Assembly (NCBI GenBank): GCA_015233565.1
Contig: JADFXM010000008.1
Location: 124,001 to 188,000, forward strand
From: Candidatus Rifleibacteriota bacterium
GTDB lineage: Bacteria > Muiribacteriota > Ozemobacteria > Ozemobacterales > Ozemobacteraceae
DNA length: 64,000 nucleotides
Direction: 5' to 3'
Part shown: piece by piece, positions 34,785-42,856 of the stretch
Layout: each line of letters starts with the position of its first letter
How positions within the stretch are numbered: position 1 is the first letter of the stretch
Notes under the pieces: model-generated
What the model was told of the DNA's origin: nothing
Seen by the model: the letters and a program-made list of their open reading frames with translations, nothing else
The model's database searches: none
Translations under genes and position numbers: made by a program

Positions 34785-35678
34785 TTATCTCCATTTAGTG
34801 TAAGGGATTCGTTTTGCTGGGTCGAAAGAAGATTTTCCCTGCCTGAGTATTCCTTCATAGGAACTTATGTTTCTGTCTTCAAGGTGGTCAAAATGTTGAG
34901 CTGCAGAGGTATTTGGAACTATGGTTTTTATCGGGTCCGGGTCGAGTTCCGACCAGATAAACTCGTCAGATGCTCTTGCCTGGGCAATTTTGAAACCACT
35001 TGGGTGGATGATCATGGATGATCCGAAAAAGTATGCGCCGCTTGCATCTGGCCCAACCGCGTTGGATGCTATCCAGTAAACGTGATTATCGTAAGCTCGA
35101 GCTCGGTTTGTGAGTTCCCAGTGGTCGAAAGTTCTCATAAATGCTGAAGGACGGCAGATGATTTCTGCTCCCTTAAGAGTAGTTACTCTCGCCAGTTCAG
35201 GAAAATCACCATCGTAGCAGATAACTAATCCGATTTTGCCAATTTCAGTTTCGATGCAACAGGACTGGTTTCCTGGGGTGGTCCACCCTCCAGCTTCTTT
35301 TCGTTCAGAAGGAAAAGGATGCGTTTTGCGATAAACTCCCATGATTCCGCTTGGGCCTATCAAAGCAGCACTGTTAAAGACCGAACCTTCTCTTTTTCCC
35401 CGTTCATAGGTTGGGAAAACTATGTAAGCATCTAATTCTTGCGCCCATTGTTTCCCGATATCGGTAAATTTACCTGGAATCGTGTCAGTTGCCTTCCAGA
35501 GGTCGAAAGAAGTTCCTATGGGTGTGAATCCGGTAGTAAAACTTTCAGGAAGGACTATCAATTTTGCGTTGGAAGCTTGTTTACATTCCTTTAGCAGCTC
35601 ATAAGCACGCTTGATATTTCTTTCTACAGCCATCGGCTCAGAGTGAAATTGAACAGCAGCGGCAACAAATTTTTTCAT
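34785..35678 (-). CDS. Carbon-nitrogen hydrolase (nitrilase superfamily amidase)
   Basis: Cleaves a C-N bond of an amide, carbamoyl or nitrile substrate through a Glu-Lys-Cys triad. 297 residues from 35678. Glu45 (LPESFTTG), Lys118 (YRKTHPFPSE) and Cys154 (LVICYDGDFPE) are intact. The frame is open to 35732, but AGGAGAGG before 35678 and the usual N-terminus (KKFVAAAVQF) support the later start. The sequence resembles aliphatic amidase/N-carbamoyl hydrolase types rather than true nitrilases. Directly coupled to the CoA-transferase gene, hinting at a pathway in which an amide is hydrolysed to an acid that is then activated with CoA. Confidence 0.92.
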   Translation of the reverse strand: MKKFVAAAVQFHSEPMAVERNIKRAYELLKECKQASNAKLIVLPESFTTGFTPIGTSFDLWKATDTIPGKFTDIGKQWAQELDAYIVFPTYERGKREGSVFNSAALIGPSGIMGVYRKTHPFPSERKEAGGWTTPGNQSCCIETEIGKIGLVICYDGDFPELARVTTLKGAEIICRPSAFMRTFDHWELTNRARAYDNHVYWIASNAVGPDASGAYFFGSSMIIHPSGFKIAQARASDEFIWSELDPDPIKTIVPNTSAAQHFDHLEDRNISSYEGILRQGKSSFDPAKRIPYTKWR

Positions 35679-35824
35679 GGTTTGAACCTCTCCTAAAAAA
35701 TCAGGAAATATCAACTCTTCCATGAAATTCATGGGTATTCTTGCTTTTGCCCATTACCCAGGATTAAATGGGATTGATATAAACTCCAATTGTAGCACAT
35801 TTCAAGGAAAATAGATAATTGCTT

Positions 35825-36190
35825 TTAAGCCAGGAGCTCTGAGATTGCGTCAAGCAACTCCTTTTTAACAAAAGGTTTAGCCAGAGTTTTGTTGGCCCCC
35901 ATTAATGTGGCAAGATTTAATGTGGTGTCCGCTCCAAAACTTCCGCCCCCCGAAATAGCGATTATTTTTATTCGTGGCTTTAGATCTTTTAATTCGATTA
36001 TTGTTTCAACTCCTTCTTTTTCAGGCATCAAAATATCAGTGATAATCAAATCAAAACTCTGGGTTTTGAAAATTTCGAGAGCATTTTTTCCGTTTGGAGA
36101 GCAGACCGCGGAATGTCCTGCACTTTCGACCATCATGGAAACCATCTCTCTGACTTCAGATTCGTCATCAATTATTAGGATTTTTGCCAT
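35825..36190 (-). CDS. Single-domain response regulator (CheY-like)
   Basis: 121-residue stand-alone receiver. Asp8 and Asp9 (IIDDE) form the acidic pocket, Asp52 (ITDILMP) is the phosphorylation site, then Ser in AISGGG and Lys in LAKPF. No output domain. The start at 36190 is favoured, with GGAG ten bases upstream; the frame reaches 36214. It overlaps the 3' end of the hybrid kinase gene by about 23 bp, so the pair is cotranscribed, and this receiver is the probable phosphate acceptor of that kinase. Confidence 0.9.
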   Translation of the reverse strand: MAKILIIDDESEVREMVSMMVESAGHSAVCSPNGKNALEIFKTQSFDLIITDILMPEKEGVETIIELKDLKPRIKIIAISGGGSFGADTTLNLATLMGANKTLAKPFVKKELLDAISELLA

Positions 36191-39056
36191 TCCCTCGTTT
36201 CTCCATTTTCTCATCTAGTGTTTGTCTGATTGCCATCGCAAGATTTCTTATTGAAAAAGGTTTCATCAAAGACCTGCTAATGAGTTTGGCGTCCTGCGAA
36301 TTTTGACTTAAACGATCATTATAACCTGTGACCAAAATTATTGGCATTTCTATTCCCATTTGACGTGTTTTTTTCGCAAGTTCCAGCCCGGTTAAACCTG
36401 GCATTGTCTGGTCTGTTATAAGTAATTGAAATTTTTTGGGATTCTCAGAAATCACTTGGAGTGCCTTTATAGGTTCATTTTCGGTGAAGATCTGGTAGCC
36501 AAATTTTTCCAAAGTCCTTTTACCCATTAACGTAATTTCAGTTTCGTCGTCAACCATTAGAATGCATTCATTACCTGTAAAACTTACAGTTTTTTCTTCA
36601 ACTTTGTTAATTGCTACTTGTGATTCGGTGGAAGGAAAGAGAAGTTTAAATTCAGTTCCCTTCCCGAGTTCGCTTTCAACGTGAATAAACCCCTGATGAT
36701 TGGAAACAATGCCGTGTACGACCCATAATCCCAACCCACTTCCGCCTCCAACACCTTTTGTGGTAAAAAACGGTTCAAAAATTCTTTCAATGGTCGATGG
36801 ATCCATGCCATAGCCGTTATCTTTTACCACTAGTTTGGTATAGTGTCCATCTTTTATTTCGGGGAAAACCTTGCGGTCTTTCTGGCAAATTTCGTGGTTT
36901 TCCAATGAAATATTAAGAATTCCACCGCGCTCCCTCATGGCATGGGATGCATTAGCGCACAGGTTCATTATTACCTGACTCATTTGTGATGAATCCCCAA
37001 GAATAGGCTTGCAATCAGGAGCAATATCAGAACGTATTTCAATTGTGGTTGGAATTGACACTCGAATCAAGTGAATTGCTTCCAGGATTATTTTCTGAAT
37101 TTCGATGGGTTTAAAAACCTGCTCCATTTGACCACCAAAGAACAAAAGTTGCTTAATTATATCTTTCGCCCTTGTTGATGCTATAACAATGCTTTTTAAC
37201 TGATTTCTAACCTTTTCTTCGAAAATTGGATTCGAAGCGAGCATATCCGAATAGCCAAGAATTGGAGTTAGGAGATTGTTGAAATCGTGTGCAATTCCCC
37301 CCGCGAGACGACCTACTGTTTCAAGTCTTTGGGATTTTCTGAGTTGTATTTCGAGTTTTCTTTTTTCTTCCAATGCAATTTGCGCTTCGGTAATATCGAT
37401 ATCAGTTCCGATCAATCTGTTTCTGTTACCACCTTTAGCGAATGAACCTCGTGAAAGAATCCACTTTATTCCACCTTTTTTATCTATCTTACGATGCTCA
37501 AAAACTAATTCCTCTGAATGCCCTTCCAAAAAATCCTTGAAAATTTTCTCGAAACTTTCTCTGTCATCTTGATGGATAAGTTCTTTCCAGGTTGAAAAGG
37601 AATTAAAAGTCTCGTTCTCTGAATAACCCAGCATTTCTTTTAAGTTAGGATCAATAAACATGTTTTCATCGATAAGATCCAGACTCCAGACCCCAACTTT
37701 TCCTGCTTTTACTGCAAGTTGATATTTTTCCTGGCTCTCTTTTAATGCAATTTCAGCAGCCTTCCTTTCGGAAATTTCATTTCTCATTTTTTCATTGGAT
37801 TCAGCAAGGGCTTTTGTTCGCTCCATTACTTGCTCTTCGAGAAAATATCTGTGTCTTATCAGCTCTTTTTCGGATTCTTCCAATCGTTGGACGCTTTGTT
37901 CCAGCTTTTTTTTGGCCACTAGATTCAAGGAATAAAATTCATAGCTTTCAAGCATGTGTGCTGTTGAGTGAAGAATAATAGTCAAAAGAGAAAAAAAAGC
38001 ATCAAATATCTCGTTTGGATCTTGTTCCAAAAGAGCGAAAAACATTCCCCTGGTTCTGGAATTTGTAGAAAGTGCATGTACTAAAAGTTGGTTCTTTTTA
38101 TCAATGGAAGGAAGAAGAATTGGTCGATTACGCTTAATTGCCTCAGCGAAACAACCATTTTCAATAAGTATTTCCGCTTCTTTTTCAAATTTTTTCAAAC
38201 AGTCCTTTGGATCCCAATAGGCGGGGAAAAAACTTCCTTCAACCTCATGAACAAGGAAAATCGAAATAGCTTTTGATTTGATAAGATTTCTGATTTTCAT
38301 GGTGGTTTCACGCAAGATATCAGATTTGCTCTCAAGTTGATTCAGTGTGGTTTCAAAAGTTCCCAGCGCTGCTGCTACTTCGAGGGCTTTCATCGCTTCA
38401 CGTTTATCTTCGATGAGTTGTTTTACCAGATTTTTGAGGAATGTAGTTTCACCTGATTCTGAAAGCTTTGTGACCTCAGGGATGTTCGGCGTTTCTGTGA
38501 TTTTTGCAGGTTCTGAAATCTTCTGAACCTCAGGGATATCTGGTACATTAGGGATTTTTTGGGTTTCTGAAATATTCGCAGCCTGCGAGTCTTTTGGAAT
38601 TTTCGGAATTTCAAGGGTCTTCGAGATCTCTAAAGTCTTCAAGTTCTTTGGGATTTCCTGGGTTTCTGGGATATTCGAGATCTTTGATGTTTCAGATATT
38701 TCTGATATTTTGGATAAACCTGGTCTTTTTGTTTCGTTTTGGAGGTCTGGAGAATGGGGTGGGGGGGAATCACCTGATTCCGGGGTGTTTTGTTTAATTC
38801 TGCTAATTTTGCTGATTTGGTCGATTTTGTTTAATTCAGCTCGAGAAGGGTCATGGAAAATCTCCGTTCTAGGTGAAAATTCTTCCTTACTGTGCCCCAG
38901 AACGTTGGCTTGAAGCACTCCCCAGGTTTTAAAAATCTTTATTTGCTTTTTTTCAATAAGTGAATTTGCTGAAAGCAGGAATCTCCCATTTGGTGCAAAA
39001 AGATCTGATTCCAGGACCATCCCCGGGACAATTTGGCAAATATCAATCAAACCCAC
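36168..39056 (-). CDS. Hybrid sensor histidine kinase with a low-complexity linker
   Basis: Cytoplasmic kinase of 962 residues with no membrane helix. Residues about 1-55 resemble the N-terminal domain seen in HD-GYP-type regulators (VPGMVLESDLFAPNGRFLL). Residues about 75-225 are a degenerate repeat rich in Ile, Ser, Pro, Glu and Lys (units such as KISEIPE). Then come a GAF-like domain (about 240-380), a coiled coil, a PAS domain with PAC (about 430-560), HisKA with the H-box GGIAHDFNNLL (His about 589), an HATPase domain (VVKDNGYGMDPS, GSGLGLW) and a C-terminal receiver with ITDQTMPG. The receiver protein gene at 35825 overlaps its end. The signal is unknown. The linker is probably a flexible spacer. 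Confidence 0.93.
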   Translation of the reverse strand: MGLIDICQIVPGMVLESDLFAPNGRFLLSANSLIEKKQIKIFKTWGVLQANVLGHSKEEFSPRTEIFHDPSRAELNKIDQISKISRIKQNTPESGDSPPPHSPDLQNETKRPGLSKISEISETSKISNIPETQEIPKNLKTLEISKTLEIPKIPKDSQAANISETQKIPNVPDIPEVQKISEPAKITETPNIPEVTKLSESGETTFLKNLVKQLIEDKREAMKALEVAAALGTFETTLNQLESKSDILRETTMKIRNLIKSKAISIFLVHEVEGSFFPAYWDPKDCLKKFEKEAEILIENGCFAEAIKRNRPILLPSIDKKNQLLVHALSTNSRTRGMFFALLEQDPNEIFDAFFSLLTIILHSTAHMLESYEFYSLNLVAKKKLEQSVQRLEESEKELIRHRYFLEEQVMERTKALAESNEKMRNEISERKAAEIALKESQEKYQLAVKAGKVGVWSLDLIDENMFIDPNLKEMLGYSENETFNSFSTWKELIHQDDRESFEKIFKDFLEGHSEELVFEHRKIDKKGGIKWILSRGSFAKGGNRNRLIGTDIDITEAQIALEEKRKLEIQLRKSQRLETVGRLAGGIAHDFNNLLTPILGYSDMLASNPIFEEKVRNQLKSIVIASTRAKDIIKQLLFFGGQMEQVFKPIEIQKIILEAIHLIRVSIPTTIEIRSDIAPDCKPILGDSSQMSQVIMNLCANASHAMRERGGILNISLENHEICQKDRKVFPEIKDGHYTKLVVKDNGYGMDPSTIERIFEPFFTTKGVGGGSGLGLWVVHGIVSNHQGFIHVESELGKGTEFKLLFPSTESQVAINKVEEKTVSFTGNECILMVDDETEITLMGKRTLEKFGYQIFTENEPIKALQVISENPKKFQLLITDQTMPGLTGLELAKKTRQMGIEMPIILVTGYNDRLSQNSQDAKLISRSLMKPFSIRNLAMAIRQTLDEKMEKRGNGKNPNN

Positions 39057-39152
39057 GCTAATTGTGCTCCATTACGATGACATGAGAGATATAATACCAT
39101 TTCCAAAAAGAAGTGGCGTTGAAAAAATTTAAAGCTTTAAGCTCTTCCTATG

Positions 39153-39182
39153 AAAAAACCCCGACTACTGTCGGGGTTTTTG
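39153..39182 (-). terminator. Rho-independent terminator of the metalloprotease gene
   Basis: 11-bp stem AAAACCCCGAC / GTCGGGGTTTT with a TACT loop, preceded by an A run that becomes a T run on the minus strand. It lies 22 bp after the stop at 39205. Confidence 0.85.
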
Positions 39183-39204
39183 GATAGTAGGATCAATTTA
39201 TAGT

Positions 39205-41052
39205 TCAATATGAGAGAAGAGTTTGAATTTTGTCAGAAAGCTGAGTTTTTCCTTGTGCTTGTTGAGCATTTAGTTGATCTGCAACCTTTTTGGCAAGTGG
39301 CTTAAGTAAATCTTTTGAGTCAGCTTTTTGAAGGGCTGTAATCAAATCGTCAACTGATTTTGTACTACCATTTTCGAGATCGTGTTTTACACTTTTGGTA
39401 ACTTCGTAAGATATCGCTTCGAGTGAGTTAAGAGCTTGAAGTTGCACGTCTTCCTTATCGCTTGAAAGCCCTGTGGCGGCGTTGCTGTAATCCTGGACCA
39501 GAGCGGAAACATTGGTTATGGAATTAACACTTCGTGCAATCTGAGCGCCGGAATCTGAAACTGCCACTACATAAGGCATTCCTGGGGCTTTGGCGTATCC
39601 CTGGTCGGGGATGCCAGCGGGGGCTTGAGCGCTTACGATGATTGTAAGGGTGTCAAATTTTCCTGCGCTGGGAACTTCAAGTGAACCAGACTGGGTTTTG
39701 TTATCAGCTGCGGCAACCAAATTTACAAAACTGATTTCAGGAGTTACTCTGTCTCTGGAATCTGATAATACTGCGGCAACTTTGTAGCTCAGGTATTTTC
39801 CGTCTGTGAAAGCTGGGTGTGCACCGGCAAAATCAATTTTAACGTTAGCTTTGGCGGTTGAGAGATCAACTTTGATTCCATCTGCGCTCCAGATAAAAAC
39901 TTTATCTTGTACCTGGCCGGGAAGGCTTTTAATCATCTGTGTTACCGGCAATCTGAGTTTGTTTAATAACGGGTCGTTGTAGCAGTATTCACCTTTATCC
40001 AGATTTGGATTGTTCACAAAATTGGTGATTGCAAAATCGGTATAAAACTGGGCAAAATCTGTTCCATATTGTTTGAGTCCTGCATCAAGGGAATCAATTC
40101 CTTGAACCTTACTGCTGATTAAATTTTGATAAAAATTTACTTTTGAAGCATCATCTTTAAGGAATCTCTGATTAAGATAGAAATTAAAGAGGTATCCTGC
40201 TCCATAATTGGAGATCGAGTGATCTTGTGCCCATGCGGTTAAACTGGTATCAGGTTGTTGAAGGAAACTGGTAATTTGTGATTGATGACCGTATCCGTTG
40301 TAATACATTGCGATCATTGCGCATCCTTCTTTTACCCATGTGGCTTCCTGGGGGTTATGTGCAAAATGGATCATGTGAGTAAATTCATGTGCAACTACTG
40401 CTAGATAATCAGGTTTAGACGGGTTTCCGGGGTAGATATCGAGATAAATCATTTCTCTTTCATTACTTTTCACTTGAATGTTAGCGGGTATGTCGGCTTG
40501 AAGAAATTCATCACCTGCGAAGAAATATCCGGCTACAAAGCCCTGGTTGGTTCCGGTGGCGGTGAAGCCATCTTGGATGTCCAATAGAAGAAGGGTCATT
40601 CTGGGATCGCCATCAATTCCAGGTTTCCATTCCTGTCCGAAATATTTGGTATCGGTGTTGTAGACTTTTCCTTCAAAATCATTTTCGATTCTTTGGATAT
40701 CGGCATCTGATACATTTCTTCCATTTTCAAGGAAAATATAGGAATTGGGACCGATTGCTTTTAGAGTGGCTTTAAGCTGATATTGAGTGTTATTAGCAAC
40801 GTTTGATGCCCAAAAAGTTTCTTCGTCGCCAATTTTGTAATTCTTTGGGACTGGGGCCGGGGCTTTTAGCTTTTTAGCTTTTTCAGCCTTTGACTGTATC
40901 GAAACATTTTTTAACAGTAAATCGACTTTCTCTTGGAAGAATTGAGTTCCATCAATTGGGAACGGGCCTTTTTCAGTGGCTGCTTCTATTATGGGAGCCT
41001 GGAAAATTAAAGTGACTATAACCGCAAGAAGGAAACTTACTAGGCGCTTCAT
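39205..41052 (-). CDS. Exported zinc metalloprotease (HEXXH, M30-like)
   Basis: 615 residues with a signal peptide (1-25, cut after IIEAA). The catalytic motif is AHEFTHMIHFAHNP: His222, Glu223 and His226, with Glu242 in WVKEGCAM a likely third ligand. The pattern and the preceding DYLAVVAHEF resemble hyicolysin (M30)/M6-like secreted proteases. Before it lies a beta-rich region. The C-terminus (about 500-615) is helical with HEAT-like spacing (LQALNSLEAISY). Probably periplasmic or secreted. A good AGGAGAAA ribosome site precedes the ATG and its own terminator lies downstream, so it is monocistronic. Confidence 0.82.
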   Translation of the reverse strand: MKRLVSFLLAVIVTLIFQAPIIEAATEKGPFPIDGTQFFQEKVDLLLKNVSIQSKAEKAKKLKAPAPVPKNYKIGDEETFWASNVANNTQYQLKATLKAIGPNSYIFLENGRNVSDADIQRIENDFEGKVYNTDTKYFGQEWKPGIDGDPRMTLLLLDIQDGFTATGTNQGFVAGYFFAGDEFLQADIPANIQVKSNEREMIYLDIYPGNPSKPDYLAVVAHEFTHMIHFAHNPQEATWVKEGCAMIAMYYNGYGHQSQITSFLQQPDTSLTAWAQDHSISNYGAGYLFNFYLNQRFLKDDASKVNFYQNLISSKVQGIDSLDAGLKQYGTDFAQFYTDFAITNFVNNPNLDKGEYCYNDPLLNKLRLPVTQMIKSLPGQVQDKVFIWSADGIKVDLSTAKANVKIDFAGAHPAFTDGKYLSYKVAAVLSDSRDRVTPEISFVNLVAAADNKTQSGSLEVPSAGKFDTLTIIVSAQAPAGIPDQGYAKAPGMPYVVAVSDSGAQIARSVNSITNVSALVQDYSNAATGLSSDKEDVQLQALNSLEAISYEVTKSVKHDLENGSTKSVDDLITALQKADSKDLLKPLAKKVADQLNAQQAQGKTQLSDKIQTLLSY

Positions 41053-41394
41053 ACTTTTTCTCCTTATTTTTTTGGTTTGATAAAATTAAGAGCAAGATGT
41101 TTGCCATTCCACCAAAAAGTTGAAATTATCCTGAATTTATCCTCCTTGCGATAGCTTTGGTTGCTTTGGGTTGTTCGGAAAATGAAAAAAAATCAGCAGC
41201 CACTGCTTCATTTTTTTGGCAGTTGACTTGCTTTGTTCTCTTCATTAAAATGAACCTCGCTAAATTTTGGTAGATTTGTTCCTGAAAAATTGCCTAAAAA
41301 AGCTTTACAAACGCAACATATTTTGATTTTATCCGAAATGTTGATAAATGGCAATTGCTCGGTTGGAAGCTGATTTGAAGGTTGGAGGAAAAAT
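41053..41394. other. Divergent intergenic region
   Basis: 342 bp between the metalloprotease and gamma carbonic anhydrase-like genes, presumably with both promoters. No repeat or small gene was recognised. The minus-strand frame over 41208-41600 is antisense to the real gene. Confidence 0.4.
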
Positions 41395-41922
41395 ATGATA
41401 AAGAGTTTTCGGGGAAAAAGCCCAAAGATCGATTCTTCAGCATTTATAGCAGAAAATGTTGTTATCATTGGAGATGTCGAAATAGCTGAAAAATCAAATA
41501 TCTGGTATGGCACGGTTCTGCGAGGAGATATTAATTCGATTAAAGTTGGCGCCCAAACCAACATCCAGGAAGGATCAGTCATCCATGTCGATTCGCCCAA
41601 TCCGGAAAATGAAAAAAAAGGATGTACAATTATTGGGGAAAACGTTACGATTGGACACGGTGCAATTATTCATGCCTGTGAAATTGGCGAAAATTGCCTT
41701 ATCGGAATGGGCGCGATCATCCTTTCCGGAGCAAAAATCGGAAGCAATTCTCTGATAGCTGCAGGAAGCCTTGTCCGGGAAGGGCAGGAATTCCCCCCTA
41801 ATTCGCTTATTGCCGGAAATCCTGCTTGTTTAAAGAAATCTCTCTCTGACCAGCAAATTCTAAAAATCCGAGAATCCGCAGAAAAATATCACAAACTGGC
41901 ACTCGAACATTCTGAATTATAA
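41395..41922 (+). CDS. Gamma-class carbonic anhydrase-like hexapeptide protein
   Basis: 175-residue left-handed beta-helix protein of the YrdA/PaaY/Cam group. Hexapeptide turns run through the chain (IGDVEIAEKSNIWYG, IGENVTIGHGAII). The three zinc histidines are at 64 (VIHVD), 88 (IGHGA) and 93 (IIHAC). Many members bind metal; carbonic anhydrase activity varies, and some act as CoA thioesterases, so the reaction is not certain. Cytoplasmic trimer expected. Ribosome site TTGGAGG. It stands alone, with repeat B following 54 bp after its stop. Confidence 0.93.
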   Translation: MIKSFRGKSPKIDSSAFIAENVVIIGDVEIAEKSNIWYGTVLRGDINSIKVGAQTNIQEGSVIHVDSPNPENEKKGCTIIGENVTIGHGAIIHACEIGENCLIGMGAIILSGAKIGSNSLIAAGSLVREGQEFPPNSLIAGNPACLKKSLSDQQILKIRESAEKYHKLALEHSEL

Positions 41923-41976
41923 CTACTAGAAAGTATCAAGCTAGCTTTTAGATTCTGTTATTTTTACATTCTCAAA

Positions 41977-42197
41977 TTATACCAATCCCAAAAAATATGT
42001 GCATCACCCCAAGAACATTGATTTGATCAAAATGAAGTTGGATCGGTATATTTTCCAAGAAAATACGGAACTTTCATGAAAATATGGAGCCCTTACTGGA
42101 TGGTTGAAGCATTCATTTTCGTCAAACCCAACTCCAATTTCCTCAGACCTGAAGTACGAATTAGGTCGGATGAGCGAACTAATTGAAATTGGTATTA
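41977..42197. mobile_element. Repeat B, copy 2 (221 bp, inverse orientation)
   Basis: Starts TTATACCAATC and ends AATTGGTATTA, the reverse complement of copy 1 along its whole length (for example TTGATCAAAATGAA and ATGGTTGAAGCATTCATT). Confidence 0.8.
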
Positions 42198-42365
42198 GAA
42201 CTAGCCTGTACATAAATTTTTGCCATTCCATAAATCCGGGGAAAATCAACACTTTGTTCTCTTGATGGTTACGTGGATTGTTTCCGCTTCGCACGACGAC
42301 CTGTAAGGGATCGGTAATCTGGCCATTAGAGTCGCCGTTAATCAAATCGAGAATTATTGGAGTCT

Positions 42366-42447
42366 ATAACTTTACAGTCCCACTTAACCTTTTTTAAACT
42401 GCACATGCTGCTATTTACAGCACGATTCAAAGAAAATTCTTTGATAA
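42366..42447. mobile_element. Repeat D, truncated copy 2
   Basis: Matches the first half of 59423-59576 (TAACTTTACAGTCCCA, TTAAACTGCACATG, TTTACAGCACGATT) and then diverges, so the right end is missing. Confidence 0.6.
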
Positions 42448-42630
42448 GAATCCACTAAAATACCAAAGCTGCAGGGAAAAGAAAAAAAAATTTTGAATGG
42501 TGAAAATGAAAAAATAAGTTAGTTGGATGTAACAAATTGTTAATTTTGAACGTAAGAGAGAAAGGTCAATGAATAAAAGAATTTTGAAATTTTTGTAGGT
42601 TCTGGATAAATTAAAAAAAAATTTAAATTA

Positions 42631-42840
42631 TTGGAGGAAAATGATTCAAATTTGTTCGTTTCTTTAGTCCTGTGTGTTCTGGTAGCCGATGTTTCCTTCG
42701 CAAACCCTTTTAATGAAGATTCTAAGATTTCTATAGATTACAACCAAATATTCCCCACATGGAACAAATGCCCTCTTTTTTTTAAAATTTGGTATAATTT
42801 AAGTATGCAATTTTTGGATTTCAAAACAGGTACTCTTTAA
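42631..42840 (+). pseudogene. Possible remnant of a secreted protein gene
   Basis: A good GGAGGAAA precedes ATG at 42641, but that frame stops after eight codons. The adjacent frame continues with a signal-peptide-like SLVLCVLVADVSFANPF and a polar segment to 42840. A single-base shift near the start would join them. It may be a decayed relative of the next gene, which also begins with a signal peptide. Weak evidence. Confidence 0.25.
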
Positions 42841-42856
42841 TTTTGGAGGATAAAAT

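Larger units (their letters stand above)
41923..42856. other. Repeat-rich intergenic region with a possible gene remnant
   Basis: 934 bp holding repeat B copy 2 (41977-42197), a truncated repeat D (42366-42447), a possible decayed secreted-protein start (42631-42840) and a GGTATAAT box near 42791. The rest shows nothing. Confidence 0.55.

Noticed and set aside
42777..42802. GGTATAAT near 42791 as a promoter of the six-repeat protein
   Set aside because: It could equally be a leftover repeat B end, and no -35 of any quality is present, so it was not listed as a promoter.
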